From Datura wrightii (Eukaryota > Streptophyta > Magnoliopsida > Solanales > Solanaceae): a DNA stretch of 64,000 nucleotides. This document shows, piece by piece, positions 11,032 through 23,074 of the stretch. The DNA is taken from positions 26,887,501 through 26,951,500 of the forward strand of contig JASDFA010000006.1 in assembly GCA_035772735.1 (NCBI GenBank). Reading direction: 5' to 3'. The translations under genes and the position numbers were made by a program. A model generated the notes under the pieces. It had not been told where the DNA came from and made no database searches. It worked only from the letters and a program-made list of their open reading frames with translations. How positions within the stretch are numbered: position 1 is the stretch's first letter; every line of letters begins with the position of its first letter.

Positions 11032-11989
11032 AGAAAATAAAAAATAATGCTCAATTAAGTATTAATTGAATTCCAATTTAAAAATAACTGTAGTAAAATC
11101 CTAAAGTCTCATGTTCTCATCTTATCTCTTAGCCACTTTCCTAGCAATGGTCATCATCACTCTTAGCTGATTTTCTTTCCTTTTCAGATTTGATATTGCA
11201 TGATATTTTTTTAGAAGAAATTTTAAGATAAAAGAACAAATAAAGGCAGAACATGAACATTGTTAGAGATATTTATTGGTCATGGCAATTTCAATCCTAT
11301 TACCATCATCATCTCTACCGGGTGCAACTTTGATTTCCTTGTAACCTTTCAAATGTGTATATGCACATGTATATGTGTATAAAGAATGTATATATAATTA
11401 TATTTACTATACACTGTCTGGTAGTTTAAGGATGTTTATTGACGAAGTTTGGAGGTTGTAGCCCAACTGTTTTAATTTGAATTGTGTGTATTTTGTGTGA
11501 AGAAGTGAATCTTCCTCCTCCTCTTCTTCTCTCTTACTCCTCTTGATATTATGGGTTCTAATGGTTTATGTATAAGAGATGTATATACACTATATAATAA
11601 ATATATATATACACACACATACACTGAATATTAATAAGAGCATACAATAATTCTTATAACGAGTATACACTCTGTATATGAGTAACTAATGTATACTTAA
11701 TGTGAGTTTATGTATAAACAATATTTATTGTATCTACACTTAGCATTCAGAGAATGTAATCAGTGTATATACACTAATTAAACTAAGTCAACTATGGGAT
11801 TTCTGGAGGCCTTTGGTCCTTTTTAGAAGAGAAAAAAATGAGCGAATGGTAGAGATAGGAAGGATTCTAGATCTATTATTTGTATGTGCGCGCGCTTTAG
11901 ATGTGTTAGAATAATTGATTTCTTGTTGCAATTTGTTTATTTTACTATTTAAATATTTCTTTTATTTTAAACATCAACTAATTGTGTTT
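11032..11989. other. Intergenic DNA with recurring gtatatacac words
   Basis: No gene is seen. From 11340 to 11780 the words gtatatgcac, tatatacac and gtatacac recur on both strands about ten times without a fixed period. A pyrimidine tract lies near 11515-11540. Confidence 0.4.
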
Positions 11990-13081
11990 GCAAAGTAAAC
12001 AATTGGTACGATTAGGTGGATTTTGGAACGGGTATGTCCTTGATTTTGTTGAGTTTTATAACGACTCTTATGGTCGTTTTGGAATTCTTGTTTGTTTTTT
12101 CTATTTTGACCTATCATATAACTTTAGAGTGTCGTCCGTAACTTGTGGGTATGGGTGACATGATTCACGAGGTGATTAGATGAGTTTGGAAGAAGATTCT
12201 TAATTTTAGAATTTGACTTTTGAGAAGTTTGACCAAAGTCAAAATTTGGAGTTCGCGAGATAGGATTCCAGTTTTGTCAACTCTTTTAGATTATGAGAGT
12301 GATTTATGACTTAGTTGTGTGGTTTGTATGGATCCAAGGAACTCATGCGTGTTTTGGATTATTGATTAAAATTCTACCATTTTAGAAATATAAGAGTTTA
12401 CCACGATCAACATATGGTCAAGATGACCTCAGATCAGTGATTTAATGATTCTAATAAATTTGAAACGTATTTTTTAATTGATTAGCACTATTGATTTGTG
12501 TTTGTGGGATTTCAAACAAATTTCGATGGTCTATTTAGAGTTTCAGTTGAAGTTTGAATTATTGATTTAACTGATATCTGGTGCAGCATGTAATTGCGAA
12601 ATTTGAGTTTTTCTGGGGATGTCACATTTGTGAGGTCTCAAGTCGCAATTGCAACATTTGAGAGGTTGACTACTAGTTCCCAATTGCGATATACGGTTCG
12701 CAATTGCAATATCTGAGAGGGGTCAGTTAGGTTTGCAATTGTGTAATTTTGATTCACATTTGTGAAGTTGGGTCGTATTCGAGTTGTTCGCATTTATGAT
12801 GATCCGTTCGCAAATGCGAAGATCTATGGCAGTTTTAATTAAGCTTTTCTAAAACAGTATAATCACTTTCTAGCTTGTTTTTAGGGCTATAGGCCTCGAT
12901 CTTGGGAGATTTTAGAGGAAATTTCGAAATTTCATCGCAGGGGTAAAAATATAATCTCGTATCTTCTATTTCTCCGTATTTATTGATTTATATATCCTTT
13001 TATCTGTGTTTGGGTGTGACAAATCGGGGTTTTGAGCTAAGATTTTAAAATCGTACTTTGATGATTTGGAGTTTAATTCAC
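11990..13081 (+). mobile_element. Decayed LTR-like fragment with cgcaattgcg words
   Basis: Sequence style is that of a plant Ty3/gypsy LTR on the plus strand ('ttgaccaaagtcaaaatttg' near 12228, 'ttgcgaatttgag'-type text). Between about 12595 and 12830 a palindromic word cgcaattgcg/tcgcaattgcaa recurs five to six times. I could not find paired ends or a TSD, so it is a remnant whose family and exact limits are unknown. Confidence 0.4.
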
Positions 13082-15900
13082 TGACACGATCCAAATTGGC
13101 AGATCATGCGGATACCTACTGAACTCTAGTCTGATAGGAGAACCCTTTTTTAAACACCCTTTTTAAACAATAAAAACCATCATCATAATTAATCCATACA
13201 AATACACAGACATTATCTCTTAAACATCATCAGCAAATAAAATAATTTCTTGCAACACAAATTTCCAAAACCGACTCTTTTTCAAGGATCTAGTCTAGAT
13301 ATATATAAGAGCTCTAAACAAACTGATGACAATAACAGACACAGCTTCGCCTGCGGAGAGAAATACAGAAGCTAACGCTAAGTACCGCCACACCAATCAT
13401 GAAACTTCAATATCTGTTACAAACCTACACCCAAAAATATGTAGCAAGAGTAGTATCAGCACACCACATGTACTGGCAAGCATCATCGTCCAACTAAGAT
13501 TAGTTCATGCAACAGCATAAAATCAACACTATATTCATCAATTCATGCAAGAATTCATAACACTCCACGACTTCTTTATATGTTTCTAATTGAATTCATC
13601 CAGGATCAAGTCATATATATAGCATGTTTACCAGGTCTCTAGCTAAAAGCCCTAAAATTGTAACCTAGTCGTCCTTCTCTATAGTGACGCTATGACTGTT
13701 GAGGCGGTCTCGCTGCAGCGGGAAATGTACCGCTTTAGTGGTGCCGCTCTAACCAGTAGCTCAGCCAATTGCTGAAATCTTCTTTTATATACATACTTTA
13801 CTTCAAGGCCTCTCAATACCATTTAAAACGTACCAATACAACAATTGTTATGTACACCATCATGAGTACCCAAATCCGTTTTTAATTAGCAAAACTTGTT
13901 ATGATCATGCATAAAATTTATGACACCTATTATTTATTTAATAGATCATCTCTATCATCCAATTTATCCTCAATTCATATCTTGTATCCTACTTCTATCC
14001 TTTTTAACAAAAATATTCCCACAGTCAGGACCACTCCAGCAACAAGGCTCAATAATTCACATATCGATCAATATGGATAAAAAATCAGCAATATTCATAT
14101 AAGAGAAATCATACCCAGACAAGTAATGTCAACTCATCATATAAATATAAGTCTTTAACACAAATAATAAAAAATATCACAATTATCTTGCAATCATAAA
14201 AGCAACTCAATCAAGATCATGAAATTATGGCAACCCTGAAAGACAGCTGTATAATATCTGTATTTCTTCTATTTTGCTCTATACCAAACCTGATCTCATG
14301 TCAGTCTCTCAATGGTATTTAACCGAGTCACGTGTCTATCACACATCTTTCACATATCTTTCACACATCTATTACAAATCCGTCATACATTTGTACATGC
14401 ATGCCAGAGGGTCTTATATTTTCCCTTCTAGTCATGACCTGTAGGGAACTCTAGAAATATATATATTGTACTGGCGTGGTACGCTCTTCCACTCATCTGC
14501 TCATGCGGATGCTCCCTTCAAATACAAGCCACTCATATCATAACCACTCGCCCCAATGCTCACCTCAGGCACAATCCACTCATCTCAGAAGAATGATATA
14601 TTCCTTAATCATCACTCAATGAACATATAACCAATCACCTAGATACTCACCCCAAATACAAGATCTCAATTCAGGATAAGGATGTATTATCCAACATTAA
14701 TCAACATATTTCAATATGCTATCAATCAGCCATCACATAAGATAACTCATAGGTACACATTCATTATCATATTGCACTTTTTTATTCATGAACAATATTC
14801 ACAGTTTATACAATTTCAAACTCATTCAAAAAGCATAGCTTAATTCATATATCATAATCAATGTATAAAGACTATTCCAACATGCTGATCAAGTCATAAC
14901 ACATACAAGCATTATACAACGTCTAACTCCACATAAAATCGGGGCCTGCTATTTTCATAGTTATTCAAGTATCGTGATTGAGTCACTAATCATCAATTTC
15001 AATTAATTATATACACAATATATTATTCACAATTTGTCAGCTCAACTTCTCTAACCCTATCCTATAAGGACCTAACAAATCATCATTTACATTCAACACG
15101 AATTCTTACGTTAATCTTACAAGTTTTCGTTTCAAGATAAATTTACTCAGAGACACATCATTGTCCCCCCTCATCATTCTTATTTCATTAATAAGTTGCC
15201 ACCAAGTATAAAATAATTATTCACTCGTAATTCGACATTATTTACCCGATTTAACCAGCTATGTGATCTCAAGTTCTTTTTTTTCTTCAAATTCCTCTTT
15301 AAGGAAATTAAATTATACCACCGGTCACATCAATAATAACAAAAATCAAGAATAATCACATCAACATCACATACAACTAGGTCTAATTACCTTCACCTCT
15401 TATCCTTGTTCAATTCATTATATTGACTCTAAATGTCATATTATCTCATAAGATATTATTCTATTACGTTAGACTCAATCAACTTAAAGATTTATACATG
15501 GATAAATCTATATGCAAGTCACCTCCATATATATATATATATATATGAGTCAGGAATCAAAGTCTAACTCAAGATAAGCCATAACCTACCTGGGCACCAA
15601 ACTATTGCCAGAAAATTGATTGTTCGTTCTTGATCCAAGTCTAGCATTTCCTGAAAAAAGTTGTCAAGAAGGATTGTGGAATCCTATTCTCTTAGAGTCA
15701 TCCTCTTCTTTTCTTGGTTAGAATGTCAAAAATTTACCCCAGGGTGTTTTTAATAATTAATTCTTATTAAAATAGGAACTGGCTTTTAATTTAGACTGAA
15801 GATCAGAGTTTTGGTTTGCATCATCTGTTGCGGCAATGACTTCTTTGCTGCAGCGGTTCTGCTATGATAAGAAATTATTTGCTGCAACGGTCTGCTAGCC
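13082..15900 (-). mobile_element. Decayed LTR-retrotransposon debris, probably minus orientation
   Basis: The plus strand starts 'tgacacgatccaaattggc', resembling the tgtcacgaccc-type end of plant gypsy LTRs read from the minus strand. A TATA-like block (tcatatatatagc, 13611-13624) has a ctgcagcggg/taccgct cluster at 13700-13745 on its minus-strand upstream side, as in the other LTRs. A second group of related words (gctgcagcggt, ctgcaacggt) lies at 15826-15895 just before the H insertion. Most of 13850-15785 is AT-rich sequence with no readable protein. Boundaries, and whether this is one element or two, are unresolved. Confidence 0.4.
15527..15546. repeat. (AT)n microsatellite
   Basis: About ten AT dinucleotides lie in the debris left of element H. 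Confidence 0.9.
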
Positions 15901-15905
15901 TGGGC
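15901..15905. repeat. TSD TGGGC of element H (left)
   Basis: It is identical to the five bases at 55481-55485 directly outside the other end of element H, proving that both LTRs belong to one insertion. Confidence 0.92.
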
Positions 15906-18077
15906 TATCACAACCCGAACATGGACCCCGGATCGAGACAAGGGAACTAGGGCCAAAAATGACCCCAAGCTAACCTATGGCACGTGCTATGCAAATTCAA
16001 GAGCATAACTAAAGCAGAAAATTTAAAGTCGTAACATGAATAAGCGGAAGTCAAAAGTATCTCAAAGTAACATAGATGGAGTCAACACTCAACAAAAGAT
16101 AAAACATCTACATATTGTCTGAAAAGCCTTTAGAACATCTGATGAGCAGATGAGAAAACACCACCAACTAGCTCATTAAAGTTTGAAACTAAAATAACAT
16201 ACAAAATGATGAGGATTCACCAAGACTGGACTAAAGTGGCTTGAGGTGGAAGCAGGACTATCAGCGGGGATGAGTCTAACTGGTTGGATATGTATCATAA
16301 GATGATATAACATAGAGTATGTGGTCAATACTTAGAATATAATGAGTGTGAAGGTAATTTAAACTTACAATTAAAATACATAAAAGTTCATGAGAGTAGG
16401 ACATTTCAAGAAAAACATAAAGTAATAATCATAACAATAAAATGGGGGCTTAAGGTTTTCAAAACCATTCATAATATGATCATAATTATAATCATAAGAG
16501 AAAACTTGTAAAAATATAACTTGAGCCAAAGTATCATAATCGTAATCATGCATAAAACATAAGGAACAGTGGGAGGACTCATCATAACCGACACTATCAT
16601 GATAGAGCTTACATAATGCCCCAATTATCTCACTCAAATGGGAAGAGTCATCCCAAGCTTTCCAAGCAAAGTAATGATATGTGGCATGATATCACTAGTA
16701 GGTACCCCGTAGGGTACTACGTTGGCACGTAGTTTTGAGACCTCGGAGTTTGCGTGAATGCCAGGCCTACTCGGTACTAGACACTACTCCCAAAAATATG
16801 CTCATGAAATATGCACATGACTCATAATAAATATCGTGAAATACATGAAGTTCATGGGCTAGTTAAATCATGATATACGTGAACATGCTTGAAATACATG
16901 GGCTAGCCATGAAAGAAGGCCCTTGATTTGGCCATAAACATAAACTTGATACTTGTAAAAGATATGTATACTTGAGAAAGCCACCATACTTGAAATTTTA
17001 AATTCATGAAAGGTTCTAGTAAAATTCATGCATCATAAATCATAAGACATAAATTAAGGCTTAAGAGAATTTAAATCATAAGAGGATCATAAAACTCATA
17101 AAGAGGATTTTAGACCTAAGAGTTCATAATCATGCTTGTACATAATAGACTATAATTTCATGAGAACTTATTTGAAGTATAAAACCCCAATTATAAAATC
17201 ATAAATTAGTATCGATTCAACTATACCCAGAAGAGAATCATGGAGAAATTTCATAACCCAACGTGATTCCTAGAATTTCAAAAATAGGGCTTGGGGAAAA
17301 TGTGGGTGATCATGAATTTGCTTGAAGAAGGGGCATGAGGATGGAAGAACCCATCATTGATAAGCCCACATACCTGAAATTGACAGTTAGCAATGAGCTT
17401 TGAAACCCCAATTACACATAGGGAGAATTTAAGGAAGAACCCTAGGAGAGATCTTGAGAGAATTTGATCTTGTATTGGGAGTATTAGGAATGGAATGAAA
17501 GTTTAGGAAATATAAAAACCCTAAAAACACACTTCCTAAAGTCAAAGGTGTAGTATGGGAATTTGAAGCATGAGATATTACAAAATTTTCTGTGATAATT
17601 GGGTAAAATTTCCACGGCTGGGCACCCCGACAGTACCCTTGACGGGCTGTCACACTCCCAATGGTCCTTCATTCATGCTGTCTCCCTTATACAAAAAAGC
17701 CGAGTCAAAACCTCCTTCTGATGGTAGAAGTGATGGGCTGTCACTCCTTCGATGGTTCGTCAGGTCCACCATCAAGCTCTAAACCCAAAAACACCAAGTG
17801 ATGATCCAAATGACGGGTCATCGTTGCTCTGGTGGGCCGTCACTTGTGCCTTCAATCTGCGACGCTTCACCTGATGGTCCATCAACGGCCCGAGGACCAT
17901 CACCCTCGCAGTTATGGTCGTGACGGACCGTCAACCTCACCGTCATGGTCGTGACGGGCCGTCAACCTCACCGTCATGGTCGTGACAAGCTGTCAACCTT
18001 ACCGTCACTTCCTCCACCAGACCTGCAATTCCAATTATTTCCCTTCAAAAAGATATTTCATAGTCCAAGGTGTTACA
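15906..18077 (-). repeat. 3' LTR of element H
   Basis: 2172 bp. The left terminus is decayed from TG to TA (tatcacaaccc versus tgtctcaacc in the other copy); the right terminus is gttaca. By eye it differs from the 5' LTR at roughly one base in eight over a 170-bp sample, so H is old. A palindrome cluster lies at 17612-17995. Small open frames here, such as 16371-16637 on minus and 17945-18176 on plus, are LTR sequence. Confidence 0.92.
17612..17995 (-). promoter_or_regulatory. H LTR palindrome cluster (tgacgg-ccgtca)
   Basis: Repeated near-palindromes of the form TGACGG-N-CCGTCA and CGTCATGGTCGTGACG occur about ten times in 380 bp, in the U3 of a minus-strand LTR. The word TGACGGGCCGTCA is a perfect odd palindrome (17955-17967 region). 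A weak TATA-like ggtttttatatttcc lies downstream at about 17520-17506. The copy in the other LTR is at 55072-55412. Confidence 0.55.
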
Positions 18078-18094
18078 ATATCTCCCCTTGGAAA
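18078..18094 (-). other. Polypurine tract of element H
   Basis: The minus strand reads ttccaaggggagatat directly against the 3' LTR, the expected position and composition for plus-strand DNA priming. Confidence 0.8.
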
Positions 18095-18320
18095 CATTCA
18101 TCCTCGAGCATTGATCCAAACCTGTTGGAGGGCTAAGGGAGGGAATTACACCCCAAAACTGAGCAACTTTAACTGAAAACTAACGGAGTGACTATCTCCG
18201 GATAAGAATACATGACTGAACTGAACTCATGAAACATACATACATCAAGGACATGAAAGAAGCTAATATACATGATCTTGACATGAGACTGAATAGAGTA
18301 CTAGGGCGGAAACTGATACC
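18095..18320 (-). other. H 3' non-coding segment between pol end and PPT
   Basis: About 225 bp follow the last pol stop codon and precede the polypurine tract. No conserved protein is seen in it. Confidence 0.6.
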
Positions 18321-18553
18321 TCATGCTGGAATTGAGCTGGAAGGCAAAAAATGCGGGTATCTAGCCATCCTATCTATTTCAGCTTCCCATGTAGCTCCTT
18401 CAATATGCTGATTTCTCCACAACATCTTCACTAAAGCTACTTCCTTATTTCTCGACTTTCGAACCTGACGATCAAGGATCTCATCTGGAACCTCCTCATA
18501 GGTAAGACTATCCTTCACACATATATTCTACACTGAAACAACTAAGGCTAGGT
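18321..18553 (-). pseudogene. H pol, C-terminal (chromodomain-like) segment
   Basis: This is the tail of the H polyprotein, cut from the rest by element A. On the minus strand it reads through ILDRQV, the 'VKMLWRNQH' core and 'EGATWEAE', a pattern typical of the C-terminal chromodomain-like tail of Tekay/Del integrases, and stops at 18321. The preceding GPY/F part lies at 29979-30170, on the other side of element A, ending at 'HVSLLNKCIDD'. The TSD TCATC at 18554-18558 marks the cut. The tail may have aided targeting to silent chromatin in the live element (family knowledge). Confidence 0.85.
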
Positions 18554-18558
18554 TCATC
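18554..18558. repeat. TSD TCATC of element A (left)
   Basis: Identical to 29974-29978 immediately right of element A; together they restore the H pol reading order. Confidence 0.93.
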
Positions 18559-18639
18559 TGTTATACCCCAGAAACCCAAGGATTAGACCCGAGAGTCAAA
18601 ACAAAGAAAAACGGGAAATTCACACCAGATCTTAGGACG

Positions 18640-18955
18640 ACACGTGAGGTAGGTCGAGGGGAGCGACCACAAGTCGTGAGGTGACTCGTGGTCAGCAAGG
18701 TTCGCAGGCTCAGGTGGAGGAGGCCACGGTCTTGACCACAAGTTGTGGTCAGACCTCACGACTCGTGAGGTCACCCATGGGTTGGGATGTATGGTTGGTC
18801 AAGATTTTTGGGCAGTGGGAGTCACGGGTGGTGACCACGGGTCGTGGTCAGCCACCATGATACGTGGGGTTCCCCGAGTTTGGGCAGTGAGCATGATGGA
18901 TTCAATCCACGAGTCGTGCCCCCAGCAACAACTTGTGAGGTCCCCCGTGGGGACT
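18640..18955 (+). promoter_or_regulatory. A LTR palindrome cluster (ccacgagtcgtgg words)
   Basis: Words of the type ccacgagtcgtgg, gactcgtgaggtc and gaccacgggtcgtggtc recur about ten times in 315 bp, 80-400 bp inside the LTR and upstream of the TATA box at 19101. In the 3' LTR (27952-28272) CCACGAGTCGTGG is a perfect odd palindrome; in this copy several have lost a CpG (cacaagttgtgg). Confidence 0.6.
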
Positions 18956-19100
18956 AGCAACTAGAAAATTTTTGCATTTTTAGTAAGGATGTTTTCGTAA
19001 TTCCTAAACTCCTAAGGCTCAAACTATGTCATTTTAAGGTATGAATAGGGTCTTTTAAGGGGGATTAGTCCATGTTAAGCCTCATTCATGCATGCAAGAG

Positions 19101-19107
19101 TATAAAG
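19101..19107 (+). promoter_or_regulatory. TATA box of A 5' LTR
   Basis: TATAAAG within 'gagtataaagagg', conserved at the same place in the 3' LTR (28421-28427). It is the likely core promoter of A. Confidence 0.6.
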
Positions 19108-19606
19108 AGGAATCTAGAAGGTGATTCAAGGTGTTCTTCCCCAATTTCTCTAAATTCCATCTTGGGCTTTCAAGGGAGATTAAGAATCAAGTGTTTCCAG
19201 GTATGTAAGGTCCTCAATGGGTGAATTCTTCCACACCCATGCTCCTACTCTATGATTTTACTTAAAAATTATTAAAAACTCATGGGGTTTTGTATTTGAT
19301 TATATAAATTCTAATGATTTAAATTGTGGGTTTTGTGATTTTGAAAATATTATCATAATATATTGATTTCAATCATCTTTTGAGTTTTAAATTGATTATA
19401 ATAATGTCGATTTTGATTTTTTAAGCAATTAAGCTTAATTATGCATGCCACATGATGAATCGAATTATGAGCGATTTTTCCATTGATGTTCTTTACGAGC
19501 CCAACATGAATTATATTTTAAATTATGAATTTATTTTACAAACCGATATGATTTTATGAAATTCAAGCTATGTACATGGTCTACATGTATGTATAAATCT
19601 TATTAT

Positions 19607-20016
19607 TAATTAAAGATTCCATTTTATCTAGTTCACTTATAAGATTTAATAGTATGTAAATATATTCATTTCCTCTACATTTGCATTGACACGAGCAATA
19701 CAACTATCGGAGTGAAACAAGGGATCTAAAGAAGAAGAGAGGCTAGAATATATTAGTAACAAGCAAACTTTGTATATGTATCTCCAAACATTTTGGATAT
19801 AAATACCAATTAGAAGGTCTGAGACGGCCCAAAAAGCACGTGATCATATCATGATCTGATTTGTAAGCCTACTTGGGTCTTGAGTATTTACTTGTAAGAA
19901 TGGAATTCTTTGTTTTGTAATGGCTAGTTGCAACTCCATAAAAAAGAATTCCGTCAAATTTTTCTTACATTGAACCATTCCTATATCATATATGTTTATG
20001 TGCAAATACAGGTACC

Positions 20017-20074
<58 letters not shown>

Positions 20075-20234
20075 TATATGGATATATGGATTCATTTGGT
20101 TCTTTTTATTCTTGCTCGAACTGGATGATTAAAAATTATCATGTGTAGTTCCCTCGGGGGATGGATCAATAAGAATTCACCTATCCCGGTTGAATCGGTC
20201 ATCAGAAGTAGAATTAGGCCAAAAATTAGGATAC
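19607..20234 (+). other. 628-bp insert in A 5' LTR, probably plastid-derived (petD intron-like)
   Basis: Absent from the 3' LTR, which runs straight from 'gaatcttattatt' to 'ttttggccgactc'. The segment is unlike the LTR and contains a 34-nt hairpin at 20118-20151 with the layout of a group II intron domain V (outer stem gaact/agttc, inner stem atgat/atcat, terminal loop near taaa). It is followed by a domain VI-like 'gggggatgg...cctatccc' stem. From memory this matches the 3' end of the plastid petD intron ('ttcgggggatggatc', 'gaattcacctatccc'), as does text near 19850-19900. The likely origin is an organelle DNA transfer (NUPT). The source gene and whether it is plastid or mitochondrial need an alignment. 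Confidence 0.6.
20022..20066. repeat. (TA)n microsatellite inside the insert
   Basis: About 22 AT dinucleotides, absent from the 3' LTR because the whole insert is absent there. Confidence 0.95.
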
Positions 20235-21278
20235 ATTCTAGATTATGTTTTTGGCCGACTCACGGACCTAAAGTCATGGCTAGTTCTTATATGTTCAAGC
20301 ATGTTTACGATTATCATAATTTAACTAGCCTATGAACTCATGTATGTATTATTATGAGCATTATATATATTTTAGGAGTAGTATCGAACATCGAGTAGGT
20401 TCGGAGCTCAGGTTAAGCCCCGGATCTCATGAACTACGTGCCACTGAAGGTATGTCGGACCCTTTCATGTTAGTCCCTGGCCCAAATGACCCTTTCATGG
20501 TGATGTCACACTTTCATGGTTCTACCCATAGCAAGGTACGAACACCCTCCCGTCTAGGGTTACAAGTCGAGTTTCATGAGTGCTCATATGGGTATGTCGG
20601 TTAAGAGAATCTCCCACTGTTCCTCATGATTTATACATGTTATGATTATGTATGTTGGCTCAATTCATGTTAAGTAAACCTTTTTTATTATGATTATATG
20701 TTATGTTACGAATGTTTTGAAAACCTTGAGCCATATGATATGTTATTATGATTTACGATACGAGCATGACGTCCTACTCTTATGATCATTATGAATTTCA
20801 TATATGTTTTAAATGTCCATTTTACGTACCGTGCATGCTCAGTATATTCCATGTATTGACCGCATACATTCTATGCTGTTCGTTTCATGATACAGGTCCC
20901 AATTCTCAGGCTCATCCTCACTCGTAGATAGTTTCAGCTTCGCTCTCAGAGCTCTCGGTGAGTCCTCATGTTTTGAGGGCCTTAAGTTCAGACTCTATGT
21001 TTTTCTTTCAGTTTCTGGATGTTGGATCAGTTGGGGAGTTGTCCCATCAATCCGTTCTTCATGTTTAGAGGCTTATCAGACTATAAGTTGTGTTCCACCG
21101 TATTTTATGAGTCTTGTACGGATTTTCCCTTATGCTATTCTATGATTACGTTCTTTATGTTAAGTCTTCCGCTCATATTGAATTAGATGTATGCTCATGC
21201 CATGGGTCGACTTGAGTTCTCCTGGGGCTCCTTGTCCCGTGTCTACAATCCGGTTGTACGTTTGGGTCATGACAAACT

Positions 21279-21291
21279 TGGTATCAAAGCC
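21279..21291 (+). other. Primer-binding site of A
   Basis: TGGTATCAAAGCC, four bases after the LTR end, close to the plant initiator-Met tRNA complement TGGTATCAGAGCC (one mismatch). Confidence 0.85.
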
Positions 21292-21359
21292 ATAGGTTTT
21301 GAAGTGTCCTAGGGAGTCTGAAAGCCGCGTTAAGTAAAGTTTTTTTCATGGGTGTGAAG

Positions 21360-21364
21360 CGCAC
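21360..21364. repeat. TSD CGCAC of the leader solo LTR (left)
   Basis: Identical to 22952-22956. Confidence 0.85.
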
Positions 21365-22951
21365 TGATCTTGGGCATAATTATGTGCCCAAGTGCTATTT
21401 TATAACTTGATTTAGTCATGTTTGTCCAAATTATACACTTACCTTCTAATGCGATTTTATGTAAAATTGGGTATGTACTAACCAACATGATTAGTCCTTG
21501 TTTTGTAGGTGTAAAATGAATATGAGGGACTAAATAATGATGGGTGAAGTGAAGGAATGGATGTGGAAGCGAATTGCAAAAGTTGGCAAGAAAGCATGCC
21601 ATGGCAAGGCTGGCCGCGCTAGGCGTGTGCCGCGCCCAGCGCCGTGCCATGCCAAGGCCATGTGCGAGATGAGGCAGCAATTCCGGTGCCTGCGCGCCAG
21701 CGCCATGCCATGCTAGGCATTACTGCGCGCCACAGGTCATGTCACGCAGGCCATCGCACAGCTCCAACGCCGTGCCACGTTGGCCATCGCGCCATGCCTC
21801 GGTCAAGCATCATTTTAATGTGACTTCCAGTGAGCCTACGTGTTACCTCCGTGGCACGGAGGCAAATTGGTGTTTTCATCTCCGTGCCACGGAGCCATTC
21901 CATGACCGGCCAAAATTTGTAAATCCCATATTTACTATAAATTAAACCCTTAGCTTATAAAATCATTTGTCACCAAAAATTTTCTGAAAACCGTAGAGGA
22001 GCGAAGGGAGAAGTAAAGAACTCACCTAGGGTTCACCAATTTTACATTCTCTTTTCACCTATTCTTGTAAGTACACTACTTTAATGATGTTTTTGAGTAT
22101 TTGTACGAATATGAGTGGTTAAAACCCTTCCTCTAGGGTTGAGGCCACGTGATATGATTGTAATTGCATGAATTCGTTTTGGTTTGAGTTGTTAATTGTT
22201 GTTTTGTCTTACATTCTTCATTATTGTTGTTTTTATGCTTGATCACCATGAAAACAAATGCGTTAAACTTAGGTAAAAGCTTGAAAGAGTAACCCCAGGC
22301 AATAACATAGGAATGTAGGGAGCAAGTTATTATCTTTAGATATGATTCGCGGTTAGTATAAAAAATATACCTAATTTGCCTTGCTTGGTTGCTAAAATGG
22401 GATGAGAGCAAGACACCGGCTTAGAATTATCACTCCATCACTCCACCACTCGTAGAAGTAGTTGTAAAGCTAAGTTGGATCAAATGATTAGAGGTCCGAA
22501 ATTCCCTAATCAAGAGCATAAACCACATCCATGTAATTGAATTCCCCACAAACTAGGTTATCATATCCCCGCTCAATGATGTAGTTGTGAGGCTAGTTTG
22601 TCGTGTTTAGAGGCTCGATAGGCCATGAACATAACATTTTCAACTATGTGAGACAACAATTGATAATATCATACTTGAACCATTACAAAATGTAGCATTG
22701 CATGATTATTCGGCCTTAGCTCTAGTTGTTTCTTATATTGTTTTCAGATTATTTCGTGACCACCATAAAATTTAATTATAATTTACCAAAAACTTCTATA
22801 ATCAACACTTGTGAAGGTTAAATCTCACACTTGAACTTCATAATTTGCTGAATTGGTCCTGTCCCTATGGGTTCGACATCTGGCTCTTGAAAAGGGGCCA
22901 CTGTATTACTTGTACGACCGCGTACGCTTGTGTGTCCGCAGGAGCGCAACA
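21365..22951 (+). mobile_element. Solo LTR (unassigned family) inside the leader of A
   Basis: 1587 bp, TG at the start (tgatcttggg) and CA at the end (gcgcaaca), flanked by the 5-bp direct repeat CGCAC. Removing it rejoins the A leader ('gtgtgaagcgcac' to 'cacacttatgacg'), which matches the H leader. It has no coding domain. A GC-rich cluster (21600-21905) with the palindromes cctccgtggcacggagg and ctccgtgccacggag precedes a TATA-like ctataaatta at 21935-21944. The 3' part carries 'cctatgggttcgacatc', typical of plant LTR U5 text. It is unrelated to the A/H and B/C LTRs by eye. Minor frames on both strands here are non-coding. Confidence 0.85.
21600..21944 (+). promoter_or_regulatory. Palindrome cluster and TATA of the leader solo LTR
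   Basis: GC-rich words (gccgcgc, cgccgtgccatgcc, tggcacggagg) end in two good palindromes at about 21846-21895, followed by ctataaatta at 21935. This is the same order as in the other LTRs. Confidence 0.5.
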
Positions 22952-22956
22952 CGCAC
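22952..22956. repeat. TSD CGCAC of the leader solo LTR (right)
   Basis: Identical to 21360-21364. Confidence 0.85.
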
Positions 22957-23074
22957 CACACTTATGACGAAGAGGCTACTAGACGTTTAGAAAATGTTCC
23001 CTTCTTTCATGATCTATGTCGTGCGATGAACATTGGTTACTCTTCTAATTCGTGCTATTCACGTTTGCAGAATC

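Larger units (their letters stand above)
18559..21274 (+). repeat. 5' LTR of element A (contains an insert)
   Basis: 2716 bp, starting TGTTATACCCC and ending GTCATGACA. It is longer than the 3' LTR (2101 bp) because of the segment at about 19607-20234. A TATA box is at 19101-19107 (tataaag). A palindrome cluster is at 18640-18955. The short open frames between 18743 and 20604 are LTR or insert sequence. Confidence 0.95.

Noticed and set aside
19844..20128. Overlapping frames on both strands with Tyr-Ile runs
   Set aside because: They read through the TA microsatellite inside the organelle-like insert.
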